From: Bog-473 sp963719485
Lineage (GTDB): Bacteria > Actinomycetota > Acidimicrobiia > Acidimicrobiales > RAAP-2
Direction of reading: 5' to 3'
DNA: 64,000 nucleotides
Assembly (NCBI GenBank): GCA_963719485.1
Contig: OY970387.1
Coordinates: 248,001-312,000, forward strand
Shown here piece by piece: positions 41,793-52,997 of the stretch. Position 1 is the stretch's first letter. Every line of letters begins with the position of its first letter. The position numbers and the translations under genes were made by a program. The notes below the pieces were generated by a model. That model had not been told where the DNA came from. It searched no databases and saw nothing but the letters and a program-made list of their open reading frames with translations.

Positions 41793-43256
41793 CTAGCCGG
41801 CCGAACCGACGAGCCGTCCCATGTAGGCAGCACCGCCGAACGTGAAGATCCCACCGTCGGCGGCGGCCGTCCAGTAGCCGTTTGTCGCGTTGTCCGCGGC
41901 CATACCCACCACCGGCGAGGCCAGGCGGATATTGCCGGTCGAGCCGTCGAACGTCGCCTGCCCGTAGGTGAAGATGCCCCCGTCGGAGGCCACGAACCGG
42001 TAGCCCTGGCCGTTGGGCGTCGTCTCCATGCCGACGATCGGTTTGTTGAGGTGGATGCTGCCGGTGCTGCCGAAGAACGGGGCCGTGTAGCTGAAGATCC
42101 CGCCGTCGGCCGCGACCTCCCAGTACCCGCCCGTCGCCGGGTCGTCGGCCATGCCGACAACCGGCTGGTTGAGCGGCGTCCCACCCATGGAGCCGTGGAA
42201 GGCGGCATCGCCGAAGCTGAAGATGCCACCGTCGGAGGCCACCAGCCAATACCCCTTGCCGTTGGGCGTCGAGGCCATACCCACGACGGGCTCGTTGAGG
42301 TGCAACGAGCCCGTCGATCCGTAGAAGCGGGCATCGCCGAAGCTGAAGATGCCACCGTCAGAGGCCACCAGCCAGTACCCACCGCCGTCGGGCGTGGCCG
42401 TGATGCCGACGAGCGGCGCGTTGAGTCGTCCGGTGAGCGACCCGAGGCTGGGCGCCGCGCCGAATGCGCCGACCGTGCCGTTCGCCTCGGCCTCCCAATA
42501 CCCGGAACCGCTCGCCAGCTGTCCGATGCCGATCGTCCGTTCGGAGACGACAGCTTCCACCTGGCTCCACGTCAGCGTCACATCGTTCGGCGGCGCACAC
42601 GATGAGACCATGAGGGCCGCGATGGAGCCGGACGAGGACGCAGCCCCCATGGAGAGGACTGGCGGTCCCGTGGGGCAGCCGCCGAACTCGTGCAGGATGA
42701 TGTCACGGTGGACCCAGCACCCAGATGGCGTGGCGAGGCCGCAGGCGATGTTCGAGGTGGCGGACCCGCCGAAGCCGTCGTCGTACATGAAGTAGTAGTC
42801 GGCTTCGAGTGCGGAGGAGACACCGGCCCAGAGAGACCCGCCGAACGTGATCGGCGATCCGCCGGTGACGGAGGTCGGAATGGGCGGATCCGTCATCGAG
42901 TTGACGCCAGACTGCGCGTACGAGTTGAGCTGTGCGGTCATGTCGTCGATCGGCGGCAGGCCGCGGTCGACGCGCTCGAAGTTCACTACCGCGAATATCT
43001 GCTCCGACGGCGGCAACGCGGCCAGCGCGGACTCGGAGATGTCCATGGTCCCGACGCCCTCCTCGGCGCGCGCCGCATCAATCGAGCTGAGCCAGTCCGT
43101 AGAGCTGGGCGCGATGTTCGACGCGGGGTTTGCTGGCGGCACGATCCCGTCGGCTCCGACGGGTGCACCGCTGAGCCCGGCGGTAATCGAGCTGATGGTC
43201 ATGACTCCGATCGGCAGCAGGATCGCGACGCGACGATGAGCACGGCGGTGGTGCAT
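41793..43256 (-). CDS. Secreted CAP-like protein with six GYWL-type repeats
   Basis: A signal peptide is visible (HHRRAHRRVAILLPIGVMTISS, ending near GADG). Residues 60-230 resemble a CAP/SCP domain (VVNFERVDRGLPPI, WAGVSSALEADYYFMYDDG, CWVHRDIILHEFGGCP). The second half has six repeats of about 42 residues, GYWLVASDGGIFSFGDA then FHGSMGGTPLNQPVVGMADDP; the last ends early. The same repeat type follows TIG domains in the gene at 9760, so this repeat block is a portable module with different N-terminal domains. Extracellular; function unknown. Confidence 0.85.
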   Translation of the reverse strand: MHHRRAHRRVAILLPIGVMTISSITAGLSGAPVGADGIVPPANPASNIAPSSTDWLSSIDAARAEEGVGTMDISESALAALPPSEQIFAVVNFERVDRGLPPIDDMTAQLNSYAQSGVNSMTDPPIPTSVTGGSPITFGGSLWAGVSSALEADYYFMYDDGFGGSATSNIACGLATPSGCWVHRDIILHEFGGCPTGPPVLSMGAASSSGSIAALMVSSCAPPNDVTLTWSQVEAVVSERTIGIGQLASGSGYWEAEANGTVGAFGAAPSLGSLTGRLNAPLVGITATPDGGGYWLVASDGGIFSFGDARFYGSTGSLHLNEPVVGMASTPNGKGYWLVASDGGIFSFGDAAFHGSMGGTPLNQPVVGMADDPATGGYWEVAADGGIFSYTAPFFGSTGSIHLNKPIVGMETTPNGQGYRFVASDGGIFTYGQATFDGSTGNIRLASPVVGMAADNATNGYWTAAADGGIFTFGGAAYMGRLVGSAG

Positions 43257-43522
43257 GGTGGTTCCCCCTTGTCCTCTTCCCTCGCCTCATAGTTCCCAAC
43301 GAGGGCTCGAGCAAAACGTGGGCTGACGTCGAAACTTGTGCTTCCGTTGCGCGAGAAATCGGTCTACATCGGGCGTTGCACCGGCGGATGCGCTGCCGCG
43401 GGGTCGAGAAGAACCAGGTCAGGCTCTCGCTTCGCATCGCCGCCATCAACGTCAGGCGACCCCGCCTAGGGGCTCTGCCCAACCAGGGTGGCCAGCTTCA
43501 TCCCTCTTGGTTCAACAGTCCT
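43257..43522. other. 266-bp intergenic stretch
   Basis: Lies between the start of the CAP-like gene and the end of the SnoaL-like gene, both minus strand. It should contain the promoter of the CAP-like gene. No gene or strong structure seen. Confidence 0.4.
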
Positions 43523-43930
43523 CTAGCCGGCGCCCGTGAAATCCATGCGCAGGCGGGTGAGGGTGGACGACGTGATCCGCCACTCTCCGCCCACCAGCTG
43601 GTAGGTCTCGTGGTAGTGGCCGTCGCCGTCCAGCCGGCTTCCGTCCGGCCACACGATGACGTCGTGGAGCGCCCAGACCCCGGTGGCCGTGGTGGCCGAC
43701 GTGAGCGCGATCTCGGGCATGTGGCCGTGGTGCACGGTGACCGCATCGGCGAGCGTCTCTTGGAGGAACTCGACGAACGCGTCCGCACCGGTCACCATGC
43801 CACCGCCCGAGTCCGTCGTGTCCATGACGACGTCGTCGGTGAACACCTGGCGCATGCCCGCCCAGTCCTTGGTGTCCATCGTCCGGAAGTAGCGCGCCTT
43901 CAGCTGCTTGATGGCCTCGATGTCGTCCAC
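43523..43930 (-). CDS. SnoaL-like (NTF2-fold) protein
   Basis: GTG 43930 is preceded by GGGGAGACGG and lies 20 bp after the VOC gene stop; the frame is open to 44023 as a shadow. The 135-residue protein has the usual family N-terminus IEAIKQLKARYFRTMDTKDWAGM, then a cone-shaped NTF2 sheet. It resembles SnoaL-4-type proteins, common in actinobacterial aromatic and steroid clusters, some being dehydratases or isomerases. It forms an operon with the VOC and EthD genes. Function not assignable. Confidence 0.8.
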   Translation of the reverse strand: MDDIEAIKQLKARYFRTMDTKDWAGMRQVFTDDVVMDTTDSGGGMVTGADAFVEFLQETLADAVTVHHGHMPEIALTSATTATGVWALHDVIVWPDGSRLDGDGHYHETYQLVGGEWRITSSTLTRLRMDFTGAG

Positions 43931-43950
43931 GCGGACCGTCTCCCCGCCGC

Positions 43951-44415
43951 TCAGGAGTAGCGCGCCGCCCTGGTCCCGGGCGGGTTGCCGGCACCGGGGA
44001 CCGCGTCCGGGTTCTCGACGCACACCTCGGACTCGAGGCCGTCGGGGTCGCGGAAGAAGAGGCTGAGCATGGGCCCGAAGTCGGTGACGAAATCGTCGGC
44101 GGCGCCGCGGGCCATCAGCCGCGCCCGGATCTCCTCGAAATCCTCCAGCGACGCGGCCTGCAGGGCCAGGTGGTCGAGGCGGCCCCGGCCGAACATCGGC
44201 GTCTGGCGGTCGGCCTCGGTGTTGCCCTCTATCTCGAAGACGTTGAGCTCGGACCAGTCACCGATCTTGATGATGGAGAGCCGGGGGCCCTGGCCTTCGG
44301 GGAACTCCGATCCGTCGCGCAGGACCTCGGCCCCGAAGACCTCCCGGTAGAAGTCGTTGAGGCGTGTGGCGTCGTGCGTGATCACGGCGACGTGGTTCAA
44401 ACCCTTCAGCAGCAC
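43951..44415 (-). CDS. VOC family (glyoxalase/dioxygenase-fold) protein
   Basis: This 154-residue protein has two beta-alpha-beta-beta-beta modules: LNHVAVITHDATRLNDFYREVFG at the N-terminus and LDHLALQAASLEDFEEIRARL with FFRDPDGLESEVCVEN at the C-terminus. His and Glu residues at the usual metal positions are kept. The superfamily covers glyoxalase I, extradiol dioxygenases and epimerases, so the reaction is open. It lies 16 bp after the EthD gene. Confidence 0.85.
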   Translation of the reverse strand: MLLKGLNHVAVITHDATRLNDFYREVFGAEVLRDGSEFPEGQGPRLSIIKIGDWSELNVFEIEGNTEADRQTPMFGRGRLDHLALQAASLEDFEEIRARLMARGAADDFVTDFGPMLSLFFRDPDGLESEVCVENPDAVPGAGNPPGTRAARYS

Positions 44416-44431
44416 GGTGCCTCCTCCGGAC

Positions 44432-44719
44432 TCAAGCGACGATCTCGCTCGTCTGCAGGACGGGTGCGATGGATGTGTAGTTGGCGATGTCGGCGAGCAC
44501 GTCCGCCGTGCCCTCTGCCGCCATCGCCTGCTGCAGCGCGTCGAGCGAGTCGAACGTGAAGTGCACCGCGGCCACGTACGGACCGTCGACCCCCCTGTCG
44601 ATCTCGGCGCGCTCGAGACCCCAGCTGCGCAGGGCCAGAGGGACGTGCGTGTCGCGGTAGTAGTCGTGGTCGAACGACGCGCCCTCGGCCGTCGGGTAGA
44701 ACACGGACAGACGGATCAT
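44432..44719 (-). CDS. EthD family protein
   Basis: A 95-residue ferredoxin-like-fold protein of the EthD type: IRLSVFYPTAEGASFDHDYY and HVPLALRSWG match the N-terminal consensus with the conserved D-x4-H pattern. EthD proteins occur next to oxygenases or ring-cleavage genes (ethyl tert-butyl ether degradation is the name-giver) and may be isomerases or decyclases. First gene of the ethD-VOC-SnoaL operon. Confidence 0.85.
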   Translation of the reverse strand: MIRLSVFYPTAEGASFDHDYYRDTHVPLALRSWGLERAEIDRGVDGPYVAAVHFTFDSLDALQQAMAAEGTADVLADIANYTSIAPVLQTSEIVA

Positions 44720-45430
44720 GGAAACGCTCCGTTGGTCGGTCAGCGCTAGTCTGCCAGGTGATGGTCGAGAAGGGCTCAGCGGAAGTCCCGGCTGGCCGGC
44801 ACCGCCGTCCCCACCACCAGCGCCTCAACCCGCTCGGCGTCGAAGCTGACCGCGCCCTGCCCCTTGCGGACGCGCCCGCGGATCAACAACACGGGCGTGT
44901 GACGGGCGACGTGCTTCCAGCGGGCCCAGGCGCCGCGGGAGAAGACGACGTTGACGTGGCCGGTCTCGTCCTCGAGGTTGACGAAGACCGCACCCCGGGC
45001 CGTCTCGGGATGCTGGCGGTGCGTCACCACGCCGGCCACCGAGGCCCGCTCGCCGTCGGCGCAGGCTTCGAGCGCCAGCGCGGTCCGCACGTCCATGGCC
45101 TCGAGCCGCTCCCGGGCGAGGTGCATGGCCGTGCGCTCGGGCGCCAGCCCCAGCGCCCACAGGTCGTCACCCACTGCGTCGGAGGGGCTGGGCGCGGGCA
45201 GCGGCGGCGCCTCGGCTCCCACCACCACCCCGGGCAGGCGGTCGGGCGTGCCCTGGGCCGCCGCCCCGGCCGTCCACACCAGACGGCGCCGGGAGGCCGT
45301 CGTCCCGCGGTTCTCCAGTTCCCCGTCCGCGTCCCCATCCCTGTCCGCGGGCCCCTCGGGGTCGAGGGCGCCGGCGGCGGCCAGCGTCTCGAGCTGGGCC
45401 CGGGTCGCCCCCGCCCGCCGCACCAGGTCC

Positions 45431-47987
<2,557 letters not shown>

Positions 47988-47995
<8 letters not shown>

Positions 47996-49079
47996 AGACC
48001 GCCTCCACCCACCACTGCCCCCGCTCGTTGCACAGCAGGCGCGCCACCCCGTCCGCGGTGACCACCTGCAGGCGGGCGCGGCGGCGGCGCACCGACCACC
48101 AGCGCTCGGTCACCGGCCAGGGGCCGGCCCAGCCCATTGCCGGCAGCCAGGGACCGCCCCCGACCGAGAGCCGGTCGATCCCCGCGGTGAGCAGCCCGCG
48201 CCCGCTGACCTCGACGGCCCTGCCGGCGTCGTCGACGACCTCGGCGCGGAGCGGGACCCGCAGCACGTCGGTCGGCGCCGGTGGGGGCACCTGCCCCGGC
48301 CACGGGGCACCGCCCGTCGTCGTCTCGGTCTCGGGGCTGCCCCAGGGCACCAGCACCGACCGGCCGGCCGGGTCGCGCCCGCCGCGCACCCGCCCCATCA
48401 GCACGGCCTCCACCCCGAGGCGCTCCTGCACTCGGACGAAGGAGCGGGCGGCCCGGGCGTCCGCCTCCGAGGCACCGCCGAAGAAGCCGGGCTGGGAGGG
48501 CGGGGGCGGGACGTCGGGGCCCCGGTCGGGGTCCTCGCCCCGGGCCACCCGCAGCCGGCGCTCGATGGCGCGGTCGCGCAGCCCGGCCAGCTCCCCGCTC
48601 TCCCCGCGGGCCACCGCGTGGCAGACGGCCGCGTCCGCCCCGAAGCGGTCCGAGATGCTGGCCGCGGGCAACGCCGCCAGCTGACCCAGTGTGGTCACCC
48701 CCAACCGCTGCAGGGTGACGGCCAGGTCGGGCCGGCCCAGCGTGGCCACCGACCAGGGGCCCAGGAAGTCCGCCGTCCCCCCGGGCGGGACGATCAGCTC
48801 CGAGCGGGCGGCCAGCGCGGCGGCGAAGAGCCCGTCGGCCACGCCGATGGCGGCCTCCTCGCCCACGATCCCGGCCAGGCGGGACACCACTGCCTCCTCG
48901 CCGCCGAAGAACCGCGCGGGGCCGCGGGCCGGCAGCGCGCCGACCCCGAGCCGGACCGGATGGACCCACGGGCAGAGCTCACCGGCCCGGTCCAGCACGC
49001 GGGCGAACCGCCGGGCCTCCTCCCCCTTCGCCCCTTCCTCGAGGAGCTCGGGGCACCAGATGACGACCAACCGTTCCAC
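47988..49079 (-). CDS. imuB: ImuB, Y-family polymerase homologue lacking the little finger
   Basis: The N-terminus (MERLVVIWCPELL) and the helix-hairpin-helix (LGVTTLGQLAALPAASI) match ImuB, which is catalytically dead. The C-terminal part (ARSFVRVQERLGVEAV, WAGPWPVTERWWSV, and WWVEAVYD at the end) is intact. At 363 residues it is far shorter than usual (about 500): the whole little-finger/PAD domain between R180 and P190 is missing. A beta-clamp-like motif QPGFF remains at 196-200. ImuB bridges DnaE2, ImuA and the clamp. It lies 21 bp after imuA and overlaps dnaE2. Confidence 0.85.
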
Positions 49080-49100
49080 TTCTTCTTCTCCACCGCTCCG

Positions 49101-49850
49101 TCAGGCCGCCTCCGGCCCGACATCGGGGCCGGCCCCCGCCGGCCCGCACTCCTCATCGGTCTCCGCGTCCTCGACCGCGCCCGAGCCGGCGGGGAGCCAG
49201 AGCGAGCACTCGCTGACCCGGCCGGCGGCCCGGCGGCCGCTGACCCGCACCTCGGCCCGGCGGCCCCGCAGGTGCCCGTGGCCCCGGCCGATGCCCTCCC
49301 ACTCGACCGCCCCGACCGAGAGCGCCAGGTCGCCACCCTCGGGCCAGGCGCCGGGACCCTCGAGCAGGACCACCAGCGCCGCCTGGCGCTCGCGGGCGCG
49401 GGCCGTCAGGTGGCGCGCCGCGGTCAGGCGGGCCCGGCCCGGCGGGCGCACCAGGACGGCGTCGACCCCCGAGAGGAGGTCACCGGCCGCCTCGGCCCAC
49501 CCGTTGCCGGGGTGGGGCACGAAGACGACCCGGCGCAGGTCGAGCCCGAGACCGGCGGCCGCCACCACGCCCGGGTCGGGCAGGCCCACGGCGGCGCACC
49601 AGCTCCCGGCGGCCGACGCCGCGGCCAGGAGGGCCAGGGCCAGGGTGGTGGCGCCGTGGCCGGGAAGCCCCGTCACCGTGGTGGTCGTCCCCCGGCGCAG
49701 GGAGCCGGCCGGGAAGAGCGGGGCCAGGGGCGGGGGCACCGGCAGGGTCCGCCCGGCCACCGGCGTGGCGGGCCGCACCCGTTCGGCCAGCCCGGCGGGG
49801 AGTTCCCGGGAACGGGGGGACGACGAGTCCCCGGTAGAGAAAGCGAACAT
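49101..49850 (-). CDS. imuA: ImuA-like RecA-fold protein of the mutasome
   Basis: This 249-residue protein resembles the actinobacterial ImuA' group: LPVPPPLAPLFPAGSLRRG, a Walker A-like GLPGHGATTLALALLA, and a RecA-type core (VVFVPHPGNGWAEAAGDLLSG). The Walker A lacks the usual Lys-Thr/Ser (GHGATT), so ATP use is doubtful, as in other ImuA'. It is the first gene of the SOS operon. ATG 49850 lies inside the LexA box, which suggests a leaderless mRNA; GTG 49778 is an alternative that would leave a normal leader. Confidence 0.83.
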   Translation of the reverse strand: MFAFSTGDSSSPRSRELPAGLAERVRPATPVAGRTLPVPPPLAPLFPAGSLRRGTTTTVTGLPGHGATTLALALLAAASAAGSWCAAVGLPDPGVVAAAGLGLDLRRVVFVPHPGNGWAEAAGDLLSGVDAVLVRPPGRARLTAARHLTARARERQAALVVLLEGPGAWPEGGDLALSVGAVEWEGIGRGHGHLRGRRAEVRVSGRRAAGRVSECSLWLPAGSGAVEDAETDEECGPAGAGPDVGPEAA

Positions 49851-49858
49851 ATGTTCGC
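49843..49858. promoter_or_regulatory. LexA (SOS) box between imuA and the SRAP gene
   Basis: GCGAACATATGTTCGC is a 16-bp perfect palindrome containing CGAACATATGTTCG, an exact match to the actinobacterial LexA consensus CGAACRNRYGTTYG. It overlaps the imuA start codon and lies 100 bp upstream of the SRAP gene, so LexA could repress both. Confidence 0.9.
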
Positions 49859-49957
49859 ACCTTAGCCAGGCCGTGTGCCGCCCGCTCGGGGAGCCAAAGG
49901 CCCTGGTCAGGGGCCACGCACTCGGGGTGGGCCCCGGTAGGCCACAATGCAGCCCGC

Positions 49958-50719
49958 ATGTGCGGACGCTTCGCTCTCTACACTCCCCCGGCCAAGATCG
50001 CCCGCTACTTCGGGGCGTCGCTGGCCGAGGGCGCCGACGGTGACCACGCCCCGAGCTGGAACGTGGCCCCGACCGACGCCGTGCTCGGGGTCCGGGACCG
50101 CCCGGCCCGCGCCGCGGAGCCCCGCCCGTCGGGGGCCCATCCGCCGGAACAGGGCCCGGCGGAAGGGGGCGGCGAGCCGGAACGGATCCTCATGTCCTTC
50201 CGCTGGGGACTCATCCCCTGGTGGTCCAAGGACGCCAAGTCCGGCAGCCGGCTCTTCAACGCGCGCGGTGAGACCGTGGCCACCAGGGCCTCGTTCCGCG
50301 AGGCGTTCCGGGAGCGGCGCATCATCGTCCCCGCCGACGGCTTCTACGAGTGGCACAAGACGAAGACCGGCTCCAAACAACCGCATTACTTCAGCCGCGC
50401 CGACGGGCAGCCGCTGGCCTTCGCCGGCCTGGCCGAGCGCTGGCGTGACAAGAACGCCGGACCGGACGCGCCGGTGATACGGAGCTGCACCGTGATCACG
50501 TCCTCCGCCGGACCGGACATGTCCGGCATCCACGACCGGATGCCGGTGATCCTCGATCCGGCCACCTTCGACGTCTGGCTCGACCCGGCCAACGAGGACG
50601 TCGAGGAGCTCCGGGCGCTGCTGCGGCCCCCGCCGGCCGGCACGATGGTGCACCACCTCGTCGGGCCGCGAATCGGTAACGTGCGGAACAACGATCCAAC
50701 GCTCATCGAGTCCGTGTGA
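49958..50719 (+). CDS. SOS response-associated peptidase (SRAP/YedK/HMCES family)
   Basis: All residues of the DNA-crosslinking site of this 253-residue protein are present: Cys2 (MCGRFALYTP; Met1 is removed to expose it), Asn in NARGETV, Glu in DGFYEWHK and His in IHDRMPVIL. SRAP proteins form a thiazolidine bond with abasic sites in single-stranded DNA and so protect them. The gene is divergent from imuA across a perfect LexA box, consistent with SOS induction. An insert of about 25 Pro/Gly-rich residues near residue 60 is unusual but typical of actinobacterial members. Confidence 0.93.
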   Translation: MCGRFALYTPPAKIARYFGASLAEGADGDHAPSWNVAPTDAVLGVRDRPARAAEPRPSGAHPPEQGPAEGGGEPERILMSFRWGLIPWWSKDAKSGSRLFNARGETVATRASFREAFRERRIIVPADGFYEWHKTKTGSKQPHYFSRADGQPLAFAGLAERWRDKNAGPDAPVIRSCTVITSSAGPDMSGIHDRMPVILDPATFDVWLDPANEDVEELRALLRPPPAGTMVHHLVGPRIGNVRNNDPTLIESV

Positions 50720-50793
50720 GGGACGCGTAGGGCAAAGGGGAGGCAGGGGTCGGGGGGCCCACGTGAGGAACGACCCGTGAAGGAGCAACAACG

Positions 50794-52338
50794 ATGAGCC
50801 TCGACCGCGCGCGCTTCGATCGTCGCACCATGCTCGCCGCCGCGCTGGCGACCGGTGGCGGCGCCATCCTGGCCGCGGCCAGCCGGGGCGAGGGGGCAGG
50901 CGCCGCGATGGCGCAGTTCGCCGCGCGCACCAAGCCGGCGGGCTCGGATCTCGGGGCCATCGAGCACGTCGTGTTCCTCATGCAGGAGAACCGCTCCTTC
51001 GACCACTACTACGGGACCTACCCAGGGGTCCGGGGCTTCGACGACCATCCGGCACACACGCTCGGCGCGTTCGCCCAGGTCTGGCCGGGGGGCGCCAAGG
51101 AACGCCTGCTCCCCTTCCATCTCGACACCGCTTCGGGCATCGGCGAGTGCACCCAGGACCTCGACCACACCTGGCCGGCGCAGCACATGAGCTGGGACCG
51201 AGGCACCAACGGCGCCTTCGTCAGCACGCACGTGGAGCCCCAGTTCCAGGGGCCCGAGCACGGCGTCCTCACCATGGGCTACTACCGCCGGCCGGACCTG
51301 CCCTTCTACTACGCGCTGGCCGACGCGTTCACCATCTGCGACAACTACCACTGCTCGGTCCTCGGGCCGACAGACCCCAACCGCCTCATGTCGCTCTCGG
51401 GAACCGTCGACCCCACGGGCGCGGCGGGCGGGCCGGTGCTGATCACCAACGGGTCCTCCGACGCCATCGGGAGCGCGCACTGGGACACCATGCCCGAGGT
51501 GCTGGAGGACGCCGGGGTGAGCTGGAAGGTCTACAGCCCGGTGGGCACCATCTACAGCATGCCGTTCATCCAGCAGCACGGGCTGATCAGCGACGCCATC
51601 CTCCCGTACTTCAGCCAGTACCAGAACCCCTCGTCGACGCTGTACCAGAAGGCGTTCACCCCGCTGTACCCCGACGACTTCCTGGCCGACATCAAGTCGG
51701 GGCAGTTGCCCGCGGTCAGCTGGATGATCCCGCCCATCGGGTACGACGAGCACCCGTCGTCGCCCCCCGGCCTCGGCGAGTGGTTCACCAGCCAGGTGCT
51801 GGCCGCACTGGTGGCCAACCCGGAGGTGTGGTCCAAGACGGTGCTCTTCCACATGTACGACGAGAACGACGGGTTCTTCGACCACGTGCCGCCGCCGGTG
51901 GCGCCGCACGGCACGCCCGGGGAGTACGTCACGGTCTCGCCGCTGCCCAGCACGGCGCACGGCACGGCCGGTCCGATCGGTATGGGCTTCCGCGTGCCGA
52001 TGCTGGTCCTCTCGCCCTTCAGCCGGGGCGGCCACGTGGCGTCCGAGGTGTTCGACCACACGTCGCAGTTGCGCTTCTTGGAGGAGCGTTTCGGGGTGAA
52101 GGCACCCAACATCTCGGCCTGGCGCCGCCGCCACGCGGGCGACCTGACCTCGACGCTGCACACGCGGCAGGGCGACGCGTCCGTGCCCAAGCTGCCCAGC
52201 ACGTCCAAGGACCAGACGGCGAACGTCATGGCGGAGGGGTGCACGGAGGCCGCCATCGTCGAAGCGGCGCCCGACTCCGCCATGCCGGTGTACCCCGTGC
52301 CAGCGCAGCAATCCATGCCGCGTCAGGAGACGGCCTGA
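50794..52338 (+). CDS. Phospholipase C / phosphoesterase family protein, Tat-exported
   Basis: The N-terminus RARFDRRTMLAAALATGGG is a twin-arginine signal, expected for this family. Residues 55-70 give EHVVFLMQENRSFDHYYGTY, the signature of bacterial non-toxic phospholipases C and acid phosphatases (phosphoesterase family), and FHMYDENDGFFDHVPPP is the second conserved block with metal or phosphate ligands. The 514-residue protein would act outside the membrane on phosphatidylcholine or another phosphodiester. GAAGGAGCAAC lies upstream of ATG 50794. Confidence 0.9.
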   Translation: MSLDRARFDRRTMLAAALATGGGAILAAASRGEGAGAAMAQFAARTKPAGSDLGAIEHVVFLMQENRSFDHYYGTYPGVRGFDDHPAHTLGAFAQVWPGGAKERLLPFHLDTASGIGECTQDLDHTWPAQHMSWDRGTNGAFVSTHVEPQFQGPEHGVLTMGYYRRPDLPFYYALADAFTICDNYHCSVLGPTDPNRLMSLSGTVDPTGAAGGPVLITNGSSDAIGSAHWDTMPEVLEDAGVSWKVYSPVGTIYSMPFIQQHGLISDAILPYFSQYQNPSSTLYQKAFTPLYPDDFLADIKSGQLPAVSWMIPPIGYDEHPSSPPGLGEWFTSQVLAALVANPEVWSKTVLFHMYDENDGFFDHVPPPVAPHGTPGEYVTVSPLPSTAHGTAGPIGMGFRVPMLVLSPFSRGGHVASEVFDHTSQLRFLEERFGVKAPNISAWRRRHAGDLTSTLHTRQGDASVPKLPSTSKDQTANVMAEGCTEAAIVEAAPDSAMPVYPVPAQQSMPRQETA

Positions 52339-52985
52339 TCGACGCGCCCAGCCCCGGGACCATCGTCGTCCTGAATGGCACGCCGCGCTCGGGCAAATCG
52401 AGCATCGCGGCCGTGCTGCAGGGATCGGCCGATGCGCGGTGGCTCAACCTGGGCGTCGATACGTTCGCCGGCGTGACCCCCCGGCACCTCTGGCCCGGCA
52501 TCGGGTTACGTCCCGGCGGGGAGCGGCCCGACCTCGAGGATGCCGTGGTGACGCTGTACGACGCGCTCTACGGCGCGGTCGTGGCGTGGAGTCGTTCGGG
52601 GCTCAATGTGGTCGTCGACATCGGCCACCACGACGACTACTCGATGCCGTTGGGGATACTGCCCAAGGTGGCCGCGGACCTGCGCGGACTGCCGGCCTTC
52701 TTCATCGGGGTCCGCTGCCCGGTCGAGGTCATCATGGCCCGGCGGGATGCCGGCCCGTCCGGTGGCGCCGGTGGTGCTGGCCGCGGGCGCTACGTCACGA
52801 GCGCGGCTGACGGCACGGTCCCCGACGTCGTGCACCGCTGGGAGCGGGCGGTCCACGACCCGGGCGTGTACGACCTGGAGGTGGACACGTCGACGCAGAC
52901 AGCTGCGTCCTGCGCCGACACGGTCTGGCGTCGCCTGGACGCGGGACCGCCCACTGCGTTCGCCGCGTTGGCGGCGCGGCGCTGA
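52335..52985 (+). CDS. Chloramphenicol phosphotransferase-like kinase
   Basis: A P-loop protein of about 216 residues with IVVLNGTPRSGKSSIAAVLQ as Walker A, VVVDIGHHDDY where CPT has its active-site Asp region, and FFIGVRCPVEVIMARRDAG as in CPT-like kinases. Its start is unclear: no ATG/GTG/TTG lies between the phospholipase stop and the P-loop. CTG 52335, which overlaps that stop as CTGA, is the closest candidate, and GTG 52239 inside the phospholipase gene is the nearest normal start codon. True chloramphenicol resistance is unlikely without further evidence. Confidence 0.7.
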   Translation: MIDAPSPGTIVVLNGTPRSGKSSIAAVLQGSADARWLNLGVDTFAGVTPRHLWPGIGLRPGGERPDLEDAVVTLYDALYGAVVAWSRSGLNVVVDIGHHDDYSMPLGILPKVAADLRGLPAFFIGVRCPVEVIMARRDAGPSGGAGGAGRGRYVTSAADGTVPDVVHRWERAVHDPGVYDLEVDTSTQTAASCADTVWRRLDAGPPTAFAALAARR

Positions 52986-52997
52986 CACGGTCGACCG

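Noticed and set aside
50386..52311. 641-codon minus-strand frame opposite phospholipase C
   Set aside because: Its sequence has no domain, and the plus strand has a Tat signal and phosphoesterase motifs.
52335..52985. Chloramphenicol resistance gene
   Set aside because: The protein is CPT-like only at family level; nearby genes do not suggest drug production or resistance.
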